A stretch of DNA of 40,373 bases from Ophiothrix spiculata (Eukaryota > Echinodermata > Ophiuroidea > Amphilepidida > Ophiotrichidae), in the NCBI GenBank assembly GCA_000969725.1, contig JXSR01S032813.1; one strand, 5' to 3'. Shown here in pieces: positions 30,901 through 39,300 of the stretch. A program made the position numbers and the translations under genes. Within the stretch, counting starts at the first letter, position 1, and every line of letters begins with the position of its first letter. The notes beneath the pieces are model-generated. The model searched no databases and was not told the DNA's origin. It saw only the letters and a program-made list of their open reading frames with translations.

Positions 30901-33900
30901 CATACTATTAAATACAGCCATTGCAAAGTGAACTAACCTGGACCATATCAGTGATGTCAAAATTATCGCCCAACATTTGTAGAAATCGCAGTAGTTCCTC
31001 ATCGTCTAATCCACTAGCGCCCTCTGCCTTCACTGGTCTGTCGCCAGTCATGATTTGATGTAGATATGTATGGGCCGTACCAAATGCAAGCTGAAAGAAA
31101 AAGGAATAGTAGATACTTTATAATACAATGATTTGATGTTATTAGTTATCCCCTGTTTGTTCATGCAATACGAGAAAATATTAATGGTTTGGGTTCGTAT
31201 CACAAACGCTGAACACTACAAACACAATACGTAATACAGCTATCATGTTCCGATTTCAAGCGATACGAGTTGGACTGGTGAAAGAGCTGTATGATCGAGT
31301 TTTCGTATCACATAGAGGTTTTCGTATCATATAGAACTCTGGAGTTATGATACGATACAGAAATATCCTTCTCAGTTACTAACCAATGAAATTGATGTAT
31401 TTTTATCTACTGAGTGATAAAGATATGTATGGGCCGTACCTAAAGCAAACTGACGTACAAAGGAATAGTACAAAGGTTTAGAATGCAATACATCCAGTGT
31501 CATTATTGCTATATGAATTGCATTACTGCTCTGATCATCATTATCATCAGGCTGGTTTAACACTTGTGTAGTTTATTTGTAGTTTTGTCGCTGCATATGG
31601 GTTTTTTTTTACAAAAAGTAGGTCTATCTTTCATGTAAGCAGGCAAGGAATTCTAAAAGGCACGAAATGTCACTTTATTTTTAAATCTACATATCGCTGA
31701 TATAATCATTATCAACAAAATGCTAACTGGTACACAGCAACAAATTCATTTACCAAAGCAACAAAATTGCAGAGCTTTAAAAGTTCAATACAAAACAGAT
31801 GATAGAGCTACAAACCTACAATAAGTATCAAACCTGATAAGTATGAAAGCACAAATTAAGTTAGAAAGCATCATCAGGCTGCCCAGCACTGATTATATGT
31901 TTCCACAGAAAGGGCTTGATAACTCCGTTTTTTAAAAGTTTTTCCCGGGGTGGGGGCACTCAAATATGAAAGTGACGTACCTGCTCCTACCGGCTTTCGA
32001 AATGTAGGAGCAATAGGTGAGAAATACATTGAAAAATAGGGGGTCATTCGGTGTAGAGGGTGAAAAACTGGGTAATTTCGAGCCATTTGTTGGCAAGAGC
32101 GAAAAACAGGGTCATTCGGTGTCAGTTTTTGAATAGAATAAGGCTTAAAAACAAGACACTTATAATTATACTCATTTCTGAAAAACGTAATGCATGGATT
32201 TTCTTCATTTTTGCACCATAGTAAGTCAAGATATTGGGTTTCATTGACTGAATATATTTGTTTTTTGAATTGTGTGGTGCTAAAATCTTGATAACTTCAT
32301 TCTGGGACACACTGTATTGGTTAAAAATATGTGTACCGCCGCGGCAAAAGGGTTCAGTTGTCGACTCCTACATGTTGCTCACTGTAGCATATCTGATGTA
32401 TACAAATACCATACATTAGATATGCTACAAGGAGCAACATGTACGAGCCGACAACTGGACCCTTTTGCCGCGGCGGTACACATATTGGCCCGTATTCCAG
32501 AAAGGTGCTAAATCAAAGTTTAAATGATCTTCCATTGTAGCTTTCAAGCGGAACAGTTTAATTAGCCGTGCTGTTGACAAGAATTAAAACCGTGATTTAG
32601 GTAAACACCTTTCTGGAATATGGGCCATCTTGTCTAGGGTTCCAAGAATGTAAAAACTTTTGTGTATAATTTGTCCAATGCTGTAATTTACCTCAAAATA
32701 AAGAATAATCGTCATAATATATTTCTTTTCAACATTTTCTCACATGATGAACAAGAAGTTCAAGAAGTCTACACATCGACATCCTCCTCTGTGTATAGCA
32801 ACAAACCCAAATACTATATCTGTCTGGTCTTATCTATTAATGTTAAAATCTCCCAGTATGTATCTTACCTCTACTGCTGAGAACAATAATCTATCTTTCT
32901 TTTCACCGTTTTCTTCCATGTCATCAACATCAGTGACATTAGGTAAAGCTGTCCATGCGTCGGCACGCTCCTCCGAGTACAGTTTGTCATATTCATATAG
33001 GAGGTCTCCAATACTATATCTGACTGGCTTGGGAGCTGGGAGGGATGTCGGTACATCTTGAATAAAGATTGGTGTGTCGGATGAGTTGCTATTTATAGAA
33101 GCTCTAGGATTAGAAGATAAATATGGAAGCATGAATAAAAAAAGATCAGGCAACATGTATATACTGCTATGATTATTAGAGAGACATATACGTATGTTCC
33201 TTGTGGGTATGGAAAATTTGACCATTTCTAGACCTATTTTAGACTAAAACTCAAAACCATCAATCAATCAATCAATCAATCAATGATATAAGTACTTGCA
33301 TGATAACATGCATACCCCGTGAAGGAGTCTATTTGTACAGGGGACCCACGGCTTTACGTGACTGTCCGACCACGGAGCAAGTAGAGTAAAGTTTCTTGCT
33401 CAAGGAAACAAGGAGACGAAAACCGCCCGGCCCGGGGCTATACAAAAGCACCCAATTATTTAGAAAATTCCAAAAATACACCCAGTTTTGGCAACATTGA
33501 TCTGTTCATTGTTTACCGTTTGTGCTATTCTGTACTAAAACAAGCATAACTTCTCTTTGGAATTACCAATTTCATTCATTCTTTTTTAAAATAAGCAGAA
33601 AAGTCTGCACATTTCTAAGATGCTTAACAATAATTTTATATATCAGTAGGTCTTTTGCTATACAGTTTTGAATCTCGGTCAACTTCATTTTGACTCACAC
33701 TCTACATCTGTACCAGTGTTCCTGCTTAGGCCATATGGCGCGCTATTGGCGCAGAAGCTGGGAAAGTTGACGCAACAGGTGCTGTAAAATGCGCGAAAAG
33801 ATTCCTTTTCCTTGCTATTAAAATTTGGACAATTTTCAGTCTCAGCTCATGATTTGGCATAAGCACCTCTTTAACTTTTTCAAAATTGCTTGAACTGGCG

Positions 33901-36900
33901 CAAGCTCAAAAACCTGATCTGTACCATAGATTTTAGAGAAGAGATACTAGACTCAGGGGGGGGGGGGACTGACCTAGAAAGGTGATACGGGTATAGTGAT
34001 ACGAGTATGTGTGGCCCTCAAGACGCCCTTTTCACACCTTGTCTCCCTAGTACCCGATTTCAAGCATAACCTTTGGTATGCAAGAATTTTAAGTTCCCTA
34101 GCCTCAGATCATGTTTTGAAATTTAGTTCCCAAGACCCCATTTCAAGCGACTTTTGAAAAAAATTTGCTTCTTCTTTACCTTCGTCTTATATGGAAGTAC
34201 GTGTCATAAAACTAGGTGTTTATCTGTGTCTTAAATTAAACTGCATGCAGGGTAATTTTACATGAAATATACATCAATAATAATAATAATAATAAATAAG
34301 CAATTATAATGCACCATTTATCTAGAAACAAGTTCTTATCCAAGGCGCAGTGAGAAAGGAAAATTTTACAGTTAGTTTATATAAACAGCATTAAATAAGA
34401 AAGTTTTAAGTCCCGTTTAAATGCTTTTTCATGCTAATATGAAAATATTAGCATGTATTTTCACACTGACATTATAGTTATGGATCATAAAAACTTATGT
34501 GAAGGGAAGGCAAAGGAAAAGATCAACCTTTAAACTAGTTCAAAGTTTCTAACCGATCTTTTTCTGGATTTCTTCATTAAGATTACAGTAAGCGTCAATA
34601 TTTTCGTGCTCAGTAATTTTCGCGCACGCCCAATTTTGGACCATTTCACGCATTTTTATTTTCGCGAACGTGAACATTGGGCTAGTATGAATTTCCTTTG
34701 CAACAAATACACATACATTTCCACGGTACATCTATTTTCGCGCTTTTTCATTTTGCGCAAAAAGCGTGAAAATAAATGTAGCGCGGAAATTTATGTGTAT
34801 TTGTTGCAAAGGAAATTCATACTAGCCCAATGTTTATGTTAAGCACTATACAGTATCAATGACTTACCTTCTAACTAGTTTCTGCTCCCTTTGTTTGGAA
34901 TGGAGTCTATCATTGTTTTTCTTAGCTCTGTTTAATTCTCGCTTTAGTTGTTCTACCTATTGAAAAAGAAATGCAAAGTTGATTATGTCTCCTCGTTTCC
35001 TTAGGCAAGAAGCTTTGTGCGTTAAACCATTCATGTTGGACCCCTGTGCAAATGCTCCTTCATGGGGCGCCGCCGCTGCATACAGTGTATACCTGACGAG
35101 TCATAAACGAGACATTATAATGCTTAATTATGCAATGATATAATTAGTTGTTTTAGATTGTCAGGCGATTTCAAGAAAGTCATATTTATTTTACACCTTG
35201 TCACAAGAATGTGAAAAATCTCTCAAAATTTCCAAAGTCTTTGTCAGTGGTTCTTGAAATGGTTCTTCAGGTGACAGTGTCACCTTAAGAACCATTTCAC
35301 TGAAAGACTGAAGATTAGACAATTGTGTAATATGAACAATGCAGCTATTACAGATACGACTTTCTTGCACTCACACGACGAAATGACCCCTGTTTGTTCC
35401 ATAAACATAACCAGTGTCACAATTATGCTACAAGAAATGCCCAAACTTATAGCATTCACAATACAAGGAAAATGTTCCCTGAACGTTCAATTTGGACATC
35501 AGGTCCTGGTTTATGGAACTCTATTGATAAAAAAGTAAAACAAGCTAAATATGTCAAAACATTTAGGAACATGTTTAAAAACAAACCTTTTATTAGGAAA
35601 ATACAATTAAATTTTGCTAACTTATGATCAGTTCTATTGTTTTGGGCATGTCTTGTGTTATGAATGTGTGTTTTGTATCTTTTAGGCCGTACTATTTTAT
35701 CGTGTGTAACTTAGGCCCTTTAAGCCTTACTGGCCTTTTGCCATCTCCTCAATACCATTCTTTTGTTGTGTTTTTAAATACTGTTTTGTTTTATTCCAAG
35801 TTGAATTTGAATATGCTATTGAAATAAATTTTGAACTTGAACCTTGTTCATTAATACAAGATAATGTCGATGGTTTGAACCAATTCTCCTGTACTGTAGT
35901 AATGATTCAAGATACTAGACTATAGACCGTGCAGCTGATGCAATGGCATCGGCAAATAAATGGTCATGTTTTTAAACGTTCAATTCTATTGATAAAAAAG
36001 TAAAATAAGCTAAATCTGTCAAAGAATTTAGGAATATGTTTAAAACAAACCTTAAAAATACAATTAAATTTTGCTAATTTATGATCAATTTTGTTGTTTT
36101 GGGCATGTCTTGTGCAGTGGCGTAGCCAGGTTTTCGAAACTGGGGGGGCCACAACATGAAGATGAACCGACAGAATTGTATTGAGTGCTGTATCGCCGCC
36201 CGGCCTGCGGCCGGTCGGCTCAACTTTACCGACGGGCGCTTTTTTTAACCGACAAAACAGTCATTAATGGGGGGGGCCACGGCCCCCCCTCTAGCTACGC
36301 CACTGGTCTTGTGTTATGAATGTGTTTTGTATCTTTTGTGTGTAACTTAGGCCCTTCAAGCCTTACTTGCCTTTTGCCATCTCCTCAATACCAATCTTTT
36401 GTTGTGTTTTTAAATACTGTTTTGTTTTATTCCAAGTTGAATTTGAATATGCTATTGAAATAAATTTTGAACTTGAACCTTGTTCATTAATACAAGATAA
36501 TGTCGATGGTTTGAACCAATTGTCCTGTCCTGTAGTAATGATTCAATAATTCTGGAATAAGTGGAGGTGTGGGGATCTTATTAACAAATGTTATAAGGGT
36601 GCTCAATGGTTTTGGGTGCATTTTTGCAGAAAAAGCACTCTGCCATAAATTGGGTGCTTTTTCTAGAAATATGGTATAGAGATGGGTTGCAAAATCACAC
36701 TTTTCTATAGGTATAGAGATGGTCTTCTTCTGAAGTCTACTTTGAGCATCCCTGTATAAATATATTTTAAGAACCACCCCCACCCCTTGGGTCAACATAC
36801 CTGAGCCATTAATTCCCTTTCTCTCATCAACAGTCGGTGGCGCTCTTTCTCTAACGTATGGCGCATATTTCTCTCCTCTCTCAGTATTGCTTGCATCTGA

Positions 36901-39300
36901 TCCTCGTTAAGCGACCCACTCGGTGTGGTTTGTTGTGACTCATCGCTGTTTGATGATAAAGAATCTGATTGCTTGTGATTTTCAACTGAAAAAATGGAAT
37001 AGAAGTAAACACTGCTAAATAGTATAAAAATGTATCATTCAGTGCATCCATCAAGGATCAATTTTGGGTCTTTTGCTGTTTATTTAGTTGCATTAAGTCA
37101 AAACTGAAAGAGGCACATGTTGCAGTTGGAATTCACCACTATTCGATGTGGTTTGCCTCAGGGCTCTATTTATTTAGTATTGCTTGCATTTGAGTGGACA
37201 TTTGGTGTGGTTTATTGTGACTTATCTTTGATGTTAAAGAATCTGATTGTTTGTGATTTTCAACTACAAAATGACATGAAAGTGTGAGCAAACATGTAGC
37301 CAGAATCTTTTCAAAGAAGCAGTCAATACCAGGGTTAGAAATTTGTTCATTGCAGCGAGAATCGTATCGGATTCAACCAAAAAGTCACTGAGGGAGAATC
37401 TTTGGATTCTTTACACTCATACACAATGTGTTTGACTCATTTTACAAGAATCTAATCCTTTTGGGGAGAATCTCTGCGAGAATGGATTCTTGCCGAATTT
37501 CTGGGCCTTAATACATGTTTTATATAGCAAAGAAAAGGATTATTGTCCTCTAATTGATTGAAACACAATGTTTGGGTATGGAGGTGGTGGGGTAGGGGTT
37601 CTTACTGACAAATGGTATACTGGGGTGCTCTCATGGTTTTGGGGTGCATTTTTGTAATTTTTAGTATATTGATGGTGGGTTTTCTTCACAGACCCAATGC
37701 ACGCAATTTGAAAAATTTGGTTAAATTTGTTAGAAAATTAGGCAACCCTCAATTTGGTAAAATCACACTTTTTGAATTATAGAGATGGTCCAAATTCTGA
37801 AATCTACTTTGAGCACCCCTGTACAAATATTTTCTAAGAACCTCCCCCACCCCTTGGGTCAACATACCTGAGCCATTAATTCCCTTTCTCTCATCAACAG
37901 TCGGTGGCGCTCTTTCTCTAACGTATGGCGCATATTTCTCTCCTCTCTCAGTATTGCTTGCATCTGATCCTCGTTAAGCGACCCACTCGGTGTGGTTTGT
38001 TGTGACTCATCGCTGTTTGATGATAAAGAATCTGATTGCTTGTGATTTTCAACTGGAAAAATGGAATAGAAGTAAACACTGCTAAATAGTATAAAAATGT
38101 ATCATTCAGTGCATCCATCAAGGATCAATTTTGGGTCTTTTGCTGTTTATTTAGTTGCATTAAGTCAAAACTGAAAGAGGCACATGTTGCAGTTGGAATT
38201 CACCACTATTCGATGTGGTTTGCCTCAGGGCTCTATTTATTTAGTATTGCTTGCATTTGAGTGGACATTTGGTGTGGTTTATTGTGACTTATCTTTGATG
38301 TTAAAGAATCTGATTGTTTGTGATTTTCAACTACAAAATGACATGAAAGTGTGAGCAAACATGTAGCCAGAATCTTTTCAAAGAAGCAGTCAATACCAGG
38401 GTTAGAAATTTGTTCATTGCAGCGAGAATCGTATCGGATTCAACCAAAAAGTCACTGAGGGAGAATCTTTGGATTCTTTACACTCATACACAATGTGTTT
38501 GACTCATTTTACAAGAATCTAATCCTTTTGGGGAGAATCTCTGCGAGAATGGATTCTTGCCGAATTTCTGGGCCTTAATACATGTTTTATATAGCAAAGA
38601 AAAGGATTATTGTCCTCTAATTGATTGAAACACAATGTTTGGGTATGGAGGTGGTGGGGTAGGGGTTCTTACTGACAAATGGTATACTGGGGTGCTCTCA
38701 TGGTTTTGGGGTGCATTTTTGTAATTTTTAGTATATTGATGGTGGGTTTTCTTCACAGACCCAATGCACGCAATTTGAAAAATTTGGTTAAATTTGTTAG
38801 AAAATTAGGCAACCCTCAATTTGGTAAAATCACACTTTTTGAATTATAGAGATGGTCCAAATTCTGAAATCTACTTTGAGCACCCCTGTACAAATATTTT
38901 CTAAGAACCTCCCCCCACATGGGTGGGGTGAAGAACAGATTCGATCAGCAGCACAATGATGATGTACTAATTAATGTCTTCTTTCTATACTGACTATGAT
39001 GTATTTGACCCTACACAGCTGCAGTTAGTGGTTATACAAGTAGTGTGATACAAAAGTATGTGTCATGTGTACGTATATGATAGGACAAGTCCAAACCCCC
39101 ACATTGAACCAATCAGAGGACAGGAATATGGTATGATAAGGTATATTATGACTATAATTTGAGATCTCTAGACTAAATCTATCATCATTACGTACCAACA
39201 CCACTAAAGATTTGACTCAATGGCCTGTCTTTTATCCCAGTTAGATGCATTTCAGAGTAAGCTTTCCTTAAAGCAGTGGATCTAAGAGCAGCTTGGTTAG
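27717..39300 (-). CDS. MIEAP-domain protein, mitochondria-eating protein (SPATA18) homologue, 5' incomplete
   Basis: Exons in transcript order are 39196-39300, 36801-36985 (or its twin 37868-38052), 34868-34956, 32869-33103, 30938-31090 and 27717-27995. All have GT/AG borders and phases that fit (1,1 / 1,0 / 0,2 / 2,0 / 0,0 / 0,stop). The joined protein has about 250 residues. Residues about 48-125 form a charged coiled coil (ILREERNMRHTLEKERHRLL). A MIEAP domain follows: YEYDKLYSEERADAW, LLFSAVELAFGTAHTYL, INHCVRLAWKFTIQKPP and YIWPCLVGG...CVYKG. These parallel human SPATA18 (YSQARLDA, IYIATVEAFHVAKMAF, AFAMQALEPP, YHVWPALMENDCVIMKG). SPATA18 handles damaged mitochondria. This version lacks the Arg/Ser-rich tail. 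The start codon lies beyond the right edge. The introns hold partial copies of its own exons. Confidence 0.8.
28009..28057 (+). pseudogene. Orphan LRR fragment in a MIEAP-like intron
   Basis: CATAATAATATTGTATCACA then TGGACTGCATGCATTGGCAG and CATCATTCA match one 84-bp LRR monomer of the NLR (HNNIGSDGVQILAASF) over about 49 bp, with few changes. No neighbouring LRR is present. Confidence 0.6.
28073..28237. mobile_element. Foldback MITE
   Basis: CAAATAATGAATGTT and AACATTCATTATTTG bracket arms that pair through GCAATGG, AGAATATTCTCAT and GATGAAATGTTCCATTTAAC; the loop is about 20 bp. Confidence 0.75.
28238..28411. mobile_element. Second inverted-repeat element abutting the first
   Basis: TTTTATATAACTAAATACAA AGATTCT at the left pairs with AGAATCTTTGTATGAGTTAT ATAAAA at the right. 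It starts directly at the end of the previous foldback. Confidence 0.6.
28424..28490 (-). pseudogene. Partial copy of the MIEAP-like terminal exon (acceptor side), copy a
   Basis: Minus strand: TTCTCTTTCAG, then GATGTGCAGACCCTGATATT and GGAGGACCTCATATG (DVQTLILFIGGPHMKMS). The acceptor is kept. Similarity ends about 50 bp into the exon and no donor follows. Confidence 0.75.
29333..29463. mobile_element. 131-bp near-perfect foldback MITE
   Basis: GTTACCCCCTGTTTGTTCTT is mirrored at the right end (AACAAACAGGGGGTAAC). The arms pair through GATATCTATGGTTGGGTGCT, with a loop of under 15 bp. A partial relative starts at 31144. Confidence 0.8.
29497..29550 (-). pseudogene. Partial copy of the terminal exon, copy c (most decayed)
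   Basis: Minus strand: TTTCTATTTCAG then GATGTACCTTGTTAGTTTTC ATGGTAGGACCACATATAAG. It aligns to the exon start with more changes and an internal stop. Confidence 0.5.
29603..29655 (-). pseudogene. Partial copy of the terminal exon, copy b
   Basis: Minus strand: CATATTTTCAG then GATATTCAGACCCCGATATT and TCCATGGGAGGATC (DIQTPIFSMGGS). Acceptor kept, donor absent. Confidence 0.7.
30058..30557. repeat. Tandem duplication of about 125 bp, left copy split by a MITE
   Basis: TTTGGACACTCTTGGT.CTGC at 30058 and 30434, then CATCTTGTTCATCCTGATAA and AAGATGATTCGCAAATCA in both copies. The left copy is interrupted at 30100-30346. The right copy shows the uninterrupted site GTTTATCCATC. Confidence 0.85.
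30100..30346. mobile_element. 247-bp MITE, TTA TSD, PIF/Harbinger-like
   Basis: The TIR of about 83 bp starts GGCGTTGGAGCACAATTAGG (left) and GGCGTTAGAGCACAATTAGG (right, reversed). TTA is duplicated at 30097-30099 and 30347-30349. The neighbouring duplicate at about 30474 is the empty site, so the borders are certain. Confidence 0.85.
30558..30937. other. Intron, nothing recognised
   Basis: Non-coding AT-rich sequence between the tandem duplication and the MIEAP-like exon at 30938. Confidence 0.5.
30938..31090 (-). CDS. MIEAP-like gene, penultimate exon
   Basis: Acceptor TTTTTCTTTCAG, donor CAG/GTTAGT. 51 codons, phase 0 to 0: LAFGTAHTYLHQ ... DDEELLRFLQMLGDNFD ... MVQ. It matches the middle of the MIEAP domain. 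Confidence 0.85.
31144..31200. mobile_element. Partial terminus related to the 29333 MITE
   Basis: GTTATCCCCTGTTTGTTCAT GCAATACG resembles the 29333 terminus. The mirrored end is not recognisable. Confidence 0.45.
31413..31470 (-). pseudogene. Partial copy of the penultimate exon (acceptor side)
   Basis: Minus strand: CTATTCCTTTGTACGTCAG then TTTGCTTTAGGTACGGCCCA TACATATCTTTATCA (FALGTAHTYLYH). It matches the true acceptor region and the first 36 bp of exon 30938-31090. No donor. It lies 0.35 kb upstream of its source. Confidence 0.75.
31915..32125. repeat. Probable dispersed repeat fragment
   Basis: GTCATTCGGTGT occurs twice (about 32042 and 32111) with GAAAAA.CTGGG nearby. TAGGAGCA occurs on both sides of CCGGCTTTCGAAATG. 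It looks like a decayed mobile repeat; family unknown. Confidence 0.35.
32327..32485. mobile_element. 159-bp foldback MITE
   Basis: ATATGTGTACCGCCGCGGCA AAAGGGT at the left and its inverse at the right; the arms of about 70 bp leave almost no loop. It contains GC-rich CCGCCGCGG. Confidence 0.8.
32487..32626. mobile_element. 140-bp MITE directly adjoining the previous one
   Basis: GGCCCGTATTCCAGAAAGGT G at the left versus GGCCCATATTCCAGAAAGGT G as the reverse of the right end. It starts one base after the neighbouring element. Confidence 0.75.
32869..33103 (-). CDS. MIEAP-like gene, exon 4 of the visible six
   Basis: Acceptor ATCTTCTAATCCTAG, donor GAG/GTAAGA. It takes the split codon AG|A from the previous exon, then encodes ASINSNSSDTP, a Pro-rich linker, and YEYDKLYSEERADAWTALPNV ... 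LLFSAVE (start of the MIEAP domain). Confidence 0.85.
33257..33284. repeat. (CAAT)n microsatellite
   Basis: About six CAAT units. Intronic. Confidence 0.85.
33315..33425. repeat. Possible dispersed repeat (CTTGCTCAAGGA motif)
   Basis: GAGTAAAGTTTCTTGCTCAA GGAAACA resembles a sequence common in dispersed repeats of marine animals. No tRNA-like head was found. Confidence 0.3.
33426..34673. other. Intron, mostly unremarkable
   Basis: It holds an (AAT)n run (about 34276-34296), an 11-13 G run (about 33957-33968) next to a lone CATAGATTTTAGAG terminus related to the 27345 element, and no exon I can support. Confidence 0.5.
34674..34833. mobile_element. 160-bp MITE with 46-bp TIRs
   Basis: ACATTGGGCTAGTATGAATT TCCTTTGC at the left has its exact inverse at the right, followed inside by GCAACAAATACACAT on each arm. 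Interior has TTTTCGCG motifs. Confidence 0.8.
34868..34956 (-). CDS. MIEAP-like gene, coiled-coil exon 3
   Basis: Acceptor TTTTTCAATAG, donor AAG/GTAAGT. It encodes VEQLKRELNRAKKNNDRLHS KQREQKLVR with leucines in heptad-like spacing and leaves two bases (AG). Confidence 0.8.
35161..35380. mobile_element. Second copy of the 21160 MITE family, inverted and worn
   Basis: It ends with CAGATACGACTTTCTTGCAC TC and keeps the core foldback GTGGTTCTTGAAATGGTTCT around GTGACAGTGTCAC. It is in the opposite orientation to the 21160 copy, with one TIR eroded. Confidence 0.75.
35390..35850 (+). pseudogene. 3' end of a CR1/RTE-X-type LINE: RT C-terminus and UTR
   Basis: A reading frame through 35394-35624 gives NQCHNYATRNAQTYSIHNTR, then GPGLWNSIDKKVKQAKYVKT FRNMFKNK and a stop. 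The NYxTRN ... GPxxWNSI ... FRxxxK pattern is the usual C-terminus of CR1-like and RTE-X reverse transcriptases. A UTR follows and ends in TTGAA-type repeats with AATAAA (about 35822). It is 5' truncated. Only the last 75 or so residues remain. Confidence 0.65.
35975..36545 (+). repeat. Duplicate of the LINE 3' end and its flank, carrying a hAT MITE
   Basis: It repeats AATTCTATTGATAAAAAAGT through the LINE UTR and continues into identical flank (TTAATACAAGATAATGTCGA TGG). So it arose by local duplication, not by a second LINE insertion. Split by the element at 36115-36305. Confidence 0.75.
36115..36305. mobile_element. 191-bp hAT-type MITE, CAGTGGCGTAGC termini
   Basis: CAGTGGCGTAGCCAGG at the left and CTAGCTACGCCACTG at the right; both have the classic hAT end. 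GTCTTGTG is duplicated at 36107-36114 and 36306-36313. The paralogous empty site GGGCATGTCTTGTGTTATGA is at about 35643. Poly-G/poly-C blocks lie just inside the ends. Confidence 0.9.
36801..36985 (-). CDS. MIEAP-like gene, coiled-coil exon 2, proximal copy
   Basis: Acceptor CCATTTTTTCAG, donor CAG/GTATGT. Two bases complete a Val codon, then 61 codons: ENHKQSDSLSSNSDESQQTT (Ser/Gln-rich), PSGSLNEDQMQAILREERNM and a basic/acidic coiled coil ending ERELMAQ. Confidence 0.85.
37172..37280 (-). pseudogene. Partial, decayed copy of exon 2 (acceptor side)
   Basis: Minus strand: CATGTCATTTTGTAG then GAAAATCACAAACAATCAGA TTC (ENHKQSDSL), ending in stops about 95 bp in. No donor. It sits just upstream of the proximal exon 2. 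Confidence 0.75.
37868..38052 (-). CDS. MIEAP-like gene, exon 2, distal duplicate
   Basis: Same 185 bp and both splice sites as 36801-36985 (acceptor CCATTTTTCCAG). Because the exon enters in phase 1 and leaves in phase 0, both copies cannot be joined in frame in one mRNA. Confidence 0.75.
38239..38347 (-). pseudogene. Partial exon 2 copy within the second duplicate
   Basis: Same sequence as 37172-37280, carried along by the 1,067-bp duplication. It shows the partial copy predates that event. Confidence 0.75.
38921..39195. other. Intron between visible exons 1 and 2
   Basis: No repeat or exon recognised. Confidence 0.5.
39196..39300 (-). CDS. MIEAP-like gene, first visible exon
   Basis: Acceptor TTTTTGCTTTAG, donor GTTG/GTACGT. 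105 bp, phase 1 to 1: NQAALRSTALRKAYSEMHLT GIKDRPLSQIFSGV, leaving G for the Val shared with exon 2. Its first half is amplified to the right. Confidence 0.75.

Larger units (their letters stand above)
36801..38920. repeat. Recent 1,067-bp tandem duplication containing exon 2
   Basis: 36801-37867 and 37868-38920 are nearly identical. One visible difference is CTGAAAAAATGG versus CTGGAAAAATGG at the acceptor. An older, diverged repeat of the GGTGCTC...TTTTGGGTGCATTTTTG stretch precedes it at about 36590-36800. Confidence 0.9.

Noticed and set aside
32800-32835. Possible downstream copy of the exon 32869-33103 (ATACTATATCTGTCTGG versus ATACTATATCTGACTGG)
   Set aside because: Only about 18 bp match and the surrounding sequence does not align.
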